Position numbers and translations under genes: made by a program
NCBI GenBank assembly: GCA_900239685.1
Contig: OENT01000577.1
Location: forward strand, 1 to 64,000
DNA: 64,000 bases
Origin: Rotaria macrura
Taxonomy: Eukaryota > Rotifera > Eurotatoria > Philodinida > Philodinidae
Reading direction: 5' to 3'
Shown here: one piece after another, positions 58,879 through 64,000 of the stretch
How positions within the stretch are numbered: position 1 is the stretch's first letter
Layout of the letters: the number at the start of each line of letters is the position of its first letter
The notes under the pieces: model-generated
Databases searched by the model: none
Told to the model about the DNA's origin: nothing
Seen by the model: only the letters and a program-made list of their open reading frames with translations

Positions 58879-59156
58879 CTAAAAAGAATTAATTTTTGAA
58901 TTATTCTTTTTCTTTTCACACGCGCATCATAATTCGTTTCAGTTTATCTAATGCACAACAAAAAACGTTCGATTGTGAAGATGAAACGATTTTATAAACA
59001 GAACAAGAAGAACAAGAGAAAAAAAAACATCAGTCCTAGAGAATAGCCACATTTCTATTTTTGATATATACATATAGCTTTGAATGAAAGAAGAAGAAAA
59101 AGAAAAACAAATATTATTTCGAAAGAGCAAAATAAAAGAAATTTTAAATTAATTTA

Positions 59157-63646
<4,490 letters not shown>

Positions 63647-64000
63647 GTTCAATATCACCGTACATAATGATTGAAATAATTATTTATTGTGAACAACATA
63701 TGTACAGAAAGAGATCTAAAAACAACAATAAACTGTTACTTGAACATGGGATAAAGAAAGGAAAAGGTCGTCACTCTCGTTTTCCTCCCTCTGTCTCGCT
63801 TTCTCTCTCTCTCTCTCTCGCGAGCGAGCGCATGCGCACGCGTCCTATTTATCACGACGAATACTCTCGTTATGTAATCCAGCTTTGACGCTATACGTAT
63901 CATTCATCCATCAATCTTGATGAACTTCGTCTTACAAGGCTTATTATTAAATAAAATGTACAAATGCTTTTAGAATATAGGAATCTGATTTATATTGTCT
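63647..64000. promoter_or_regulatory. Tau-tubulin kinase promoter region, (CT)n and NRF1-like palindrome
   Basis: Upstream of the kinase ATG lies a (CT)n tract (about 63790-63820) followed by a GC-rich island (63819-63843). The island contains GCGCATGCGCAC at 63828-63839, which matches the NRF1 consensus core. Such CpG-bearing sequence is exceptional in this AT-rich window. NRF1 use is an inference from the motif. Confidence 0.5.

Overview
This window looks like nuclear DNA of an animal with an AT-rich genome. The host genes are recognisable animal ones: a TRPA-type channel, tau-tubulin kinase, VPS35, TRAM, PEPCK, MOB4, SYS1, PIG-F and RPL11. Most are cut by GT-AG introns of about 50-70 bp, with a few introns of 1-3 kb that hold transposons. 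Three genes look bacterial: a secreted family 5 glycoside hydrolase and a YdgJ-like Gfo/Idh/MocA oxidoreductase, both uninterrupted, and a LOG-family gene. Together with the gene-dense, TE-sprinkled layout this suggests a bdelloid rotifer. That placement is an inference; no taxonomic marker was searched.

Layout. 1-2.78 kb: non-coding, with several palindromic MITE-like repeats. 2.78-14.99 kb (+): a nine-exon TRPA-like channel whose introns carry a Tc1/mariner-like element, a hAT-like element and a tRNA-derived SINE. 16.87-18.43 kb (+): secreted GH5 glycosidase, convergent with the oxidoreductase at 19.16-20.26 kb (-). 22.53-24.99 kb (-): TRAM, head to head with PEPCK at 25.14-27.42 kb (+), 148 bp between start codons. 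27.68-29.59 kb (-): MOB4/phocein, convergent with PEPCK. 29.76-32.75 kb (-): a disordered LOG locus with one 5' exon, two 3' copies, a tRNA-Thr gene and a LINE relic. 32.91-44.61 kb (-): SYS1, RPL11 and VPS35. 44.6-51.7 kb: a gene desert with palindromes and faint traces of old coding sequence. 51.72-52.40 kb (-): a B-box/coiled-coil protein. 53.9-54.9 kb: two small hAT-type MITEs, each with an identical 8-bp target duplication. 56.76-57.26 kb (-): calmodulin-like protein. 58.45-58.88 kb (-): PIG-F, perhaps missing its N-terminal part. 59.16-63.65 kb (-): ten-exon tau-tubulin kinase of about 1232 aa, with a GC-rich promoter holding an NRF1-like palindrome.

Functions. Several host genes serve membrane traffic and protein biogenesis: TRAM (ER translocon), SYS1 (Golgi), VPS35 (retromer), PIG-F (GPI anchors) and RPL11 (ribosome). 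This may only reflect housekeeping gene density. The GH5 and oxidoreductase genes form an adjacent pair with plausible roles in polysaccharide breakdown and sugar/inositol redox.

No CRISPR array, rRNA gene or intact autonomous transposon was found. The most unusual items are the TE-loaded TRPA introns, the hAT family with directly oriented end repeats, the broken and duplicated LOG locus, the foreign-looking enzyme pair, the extended RPL11, and the decayed coding-like stretch in the 45-51 kb desert.
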